A stretch of DNA of 8,038 nt from Peptostreptococcaceae bacterium (GTDB lineage: Bacteria; Bacillota_A; Clostridia; Peptostreptococcales; Acidaminobacteraceae): NCBI GenBank assembly GCA_013619035.1, contig JABXKX010000336.1, forward strand, positions 1 to 8,038, in the 5' to 3' direction. Of this stretch, positions 6,993-8,038 are shown piece after piece. Position 1 is the stretch's first letter, and each line of letters begins with the position of its first letter. The notes under the pieces are model-generated. The model did not search any database and was not told where the DNA came from. It was given only the letters and a program-made list of their open reading frames with translations. A program made the position numbers and the translations under genes.

Positions 6993-7676
6993 TTAGTTTG
7001 CTTTTCTTTTTTCTTCATATTTTTCAGCTGCTACATACAATAATCCAATGATTAGTAATTGTACGAATAGTGCACCTGCCCATCCAAAAACATCTGGAAG
7101 GAAAACAGCTTTGCCTTTTGATATAATATGTTCTTTCCACCATCCAAAGTGTTGAGCTCCTAAAAGAGAACCAACAATAAAGAATAGTAGTGATAGTAAT
7201 TGCATATGGAAACCTTCTCCAACTCTCATCAGTGTACCTGATGCACAGCCCCCTGCAATAACCATTCCGACACCAAACATAAAGGCGCCTATAACTGTAC
7301 CAAAACTTATTGGTACTACATAACTCATACCAGGCATTGGTAATCCCATGACATCGTAACCATATTTAATTGCTGCGAATCCAACTGTAGCAACACCAAA
7401 AGCTATTAAAACGGCTCTTGTAACAGATGTGCTACCCGTTAGGTATGGGTCTCTCATTGATGCGGTAAAACAGAATCTTCCTTTTTGTAAAATGACACCA
7501 AAGCATATTCCAGTGGTCCAAAATAATACTAATTTACCACTACTAGTGCCAAGCCATATTCCAATTGCAACTATAATTGCAACTAGAATCAAACCGAAAG
7601 GAATCTGATTTTTCTTAGGCTTTCTCTTTGCACGTGTAGAAGTCCTTCTACTTGCAATTGAACTTTGCTCTGCCAT
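6993..7676 (-). CDS. YeeE/YedE transporter, N-terminal half
   Basis: Integral membrane protein of 227 aa with the first-half signatures of the YeeE/YedE (TsuA) family: GICFGVILQKGRFCFTASMR (Cys58, Cys69) and IAGGCASGTLMRVGEG (Cys144). Hydrophobic segments lie at about 26-43, 48-66, 86-105, 123-145, 158-178 and 199-217. The N-terminus is strongly basic (RRTSTRAKRKPKK), placing it in the cytoplasm. In the full-length transporter, cysteines equivalent to Cys69 and Cys144 help pass thiosulfate through the membrane. With the second half-protein it should form one pore. The start chosen is ATG at 7676-7674, preceded by AAGGAG at a 7-nt distance (7684-7689); an in-frame start at 7727 lies at the predicted transcription start and has no SD. 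It is the first gene of the operon, divergent from the LysR gene. Confidence 0.9.
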   Translation of the reverse strand: MAEQSSIASRRTSTRAKRKPKKNQIPFGLILVAIIVAIGIWLGTSSGKLVLFWTTGICFGVILQKGRFCFTASMRDPYLTGSTSVTRAVLIAFGVATVGFAAIKYGYDVMGLPMPGMSYVVPISFGTVIGAFMFGVGMVIAGGCASGTLMRVGEGFHMQLLSLLFFIVGSLLGAQHFGWWKEHIISKGKAVFLPDVFGWAGALFVQLLIIGLLYVAAEKYEEKRKAN

Positions 7677-7733
7677 TAAATCACTCCTTACATGATTACA
7701 ATATTGATACGAACTTAACAATCTCACATCTAT

Positions 7734-7742
7734 AATATAACA
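7734..7742 (-). promoter_or_regulatory. Extended -10 promoter of the sulfur operon
   Basis: The minus strand reads TGTTATATT (7742-7734), a TGn-extended -10 box, about 58 nt before the first start codon. Transcription would begin near 7727. At a 17-nt spacing the -35 position reads AATTAT, far from consensus, which fits a promoter that needs an activator such as the divergent LysR protein. Confidence 0.5.
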
Positions 7743-7764
7743 CCCAAGTCTGATAAATAATTAA

Positions 7765-7791
7765 CTATATTTAGAAAGCTATATTAGAAAT
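7765..7791. repeat. Tandem direct repeat in the divergent promoter region
   Basis: CTATATTTAGAAAG (7765-7778) is followed immediately by CTATATTAGAAAT (7779-7791), which differs by one missing T and the last base. The copies are in register at 14 nt. The second copy overlaps the inverted repeat at 7778-7800, so the pair may be extra regulator half-sites. The region is very AT-rich and chance cannot be excluded. Confidence 0.5.
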
Positions 7792-7800
7792 ACTTATAGC
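7778..7800. promoter_or_regulatory. Candidate LysR operator (GCTATA-N11-TATAGC)
   Basis: A perfect 6-bp inverted repeat with an 11-nt spacer lies between the divergent promoters. Its centre (7789) is about 62 nt upstream of the predicted operon start, the usual place of a LysR recognition site, and about 32 nt upstream of the predicted lysR start, where bound protein would block the regulator's own promoter. Both geometry and symmetry fit the family; the binding itself is inferred. Confidence 0.5.
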
Positions 7801-7805
7801 AAAAA

Positions 7806-7814
7806 TGTTATACT
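7806..7814 (+). promoter_or_regulatory. Extended -10 promoter of the LysR-family gene
   Basis: TGTTATACT is a TGn-extended -10 box 55 nt before the ATG. The -35 region (about 7785-7791) is poor and overlaps the candidate operator. A perfect TATAAT at 7821-7826 is an alternative -10, but its -35 position (AGCAAA) is also weak. Confidence 0.45.
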
Positions 7815-7834
7815 AGGAAATATAATAGAGAATG

Positions 7835-7851
7835 TAAGTAAAACTTACTTA
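7835..7851. repeat. Inverted repeat in the lysR leader
   Basis: TAAGTAA-AAC-TTACTTA is a perfect 7-bp inverted repeat between the promoter and the SD of the LysR-family gene. It overlaps a second register, GTAAGT-AAA-ACTTAC (7834-7848). It may be a further operator or a small RNA hairpin near the ribosome binding site. Confidence 0.45.
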
Positions 7852-7869
7852 TAAAGAGAGGTGTAAATC

Positions 7870-8038
7870 ATGAATATTGGAACACTTAAATACTTTAAAG
7901 AAATAGTTGAGACACAAAGTATTTCAAAAGTAGCACAAAACAGTCATATTTCTCAATCGGCACTTAGTCAAATAATTCAAAAATTAGAAGCTGAATTAGG
8001 ATATAAATTACTTGATAGAAGTAATAAAGGTGTTCATC
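7870..8038 (+). CDS. LysR-family transcriptional regulator (3' end cut by window)
   Basis: The first 56 residues of a LysR-type regulator are visible. They form the complete helix-turn-helix core of the family: LKYFKEIVETQSISKVAQ, then the recognition segment HISQSALSQIIQKLEAELG, then KLLDRSNKGVH. The effector-binding domain lies beyond the window. The ATG is preceded by GAGAGGTG (GAGG core at 7858-7861, 8 nt away). Transcribed away from the four-gene sulfur operon across a 193-nt region with a LysR-like operator, it is very probably that operon's activator. The inducer is unknown; a sulfur compound is a reasonable guess. Confidence 0.93.
   Translation, partial: MNIGTLKYFKEIVETQSISKVAQNSHISQSALSQIIQKLEAELGYKLLDRSNKGVH

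Noticed and set aside
6157..7676. One YeeE/YedE gene broken by a frameshift
   Set aside because: A complete TusA-family gene with its own SD lies between the halves, and each half has its own start, SD and stop.
7677..7727. Start at 7727 for the first transporter half
   Set aside because: It coincides with the predicted transcription start and lacks an SD; the ATG at 7676 has AAGGAG at good spacing.

Overview
The window is AT-rich and shows a compact bacterial gene style: strong AGGAGG-type ribosome binding sites, some TTG starts, short intergenic gaps and intrinsic terminators made of A/T-flanked hairpins. TGG is used for Trp and a TGA is used as a stop, so the standard bacterial code fits. 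This suggests a low-G+C Gram-positive lineage (Bacillota, or a free-living relative of the Mollicutes that keeps the standard code). The species cannot be fixed from the sequence.

Bases 1-2391 (+) carry the 3' part of a membrane-bound sensor histidine kinase: a double Cache ligand-binding region, a membrane helix, HAMP, PAS, a coiled coil, and a HisKA/HATPase core. Its start lies upstream of the window. It converges on a minus-strand GGDEF-EAL protein (4823-2430) with its own extracytoplasmic Cache-like sensor. The two genes share a 13-bp hairpin between them, and the GGDEF-EAL stop codon begins at the hairpin's arm-loop junction. The EAL domain keeps its catalytic residues except the first Asp of the DDFG motif, which is Ala. 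The GGDEF signature is SGDEF with no RxxD inhibitory site.

Bases 7676-4911 (-) form a tight four-gene operon: N-terminal half of a YeeE/YedE (TsuA-like) transporter; TusA-family carrier with CPxP; C-terminal half of the same transporter fold; and a thioredoxin-reductase-like flavoprotein with a C-terminal thioredoxin-like domain lacking CXXC. Gaps are 12, 26 and 10 nt, each gene has a good SD, and a hairpin/T-run terminator closes the operon at 4912-4885. By homology, this is an uptake and reduction route for a sulfur compound, most likely thiosulfate or a persulfide-type sulfur; selenium is an alternative. The halves would assemble into one pore lined by Cys residues, TusA would accept the sulfur on Cys13, and the flavoprotein would supply reducing power.

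A LysR-family regulator starts at 7870 (+), divergent from the operon and cut off by the window end. The 193-nt intergenic region holds extended -10 promoter candidates facing both ways and an inverted repeat GCTATA-N11-TATAGC. The repeat is centred about 62 nt upstream of the predicted operon start and overlaps the regulator's own promoter, which is the classic LysR layout of activation plus autorepression.
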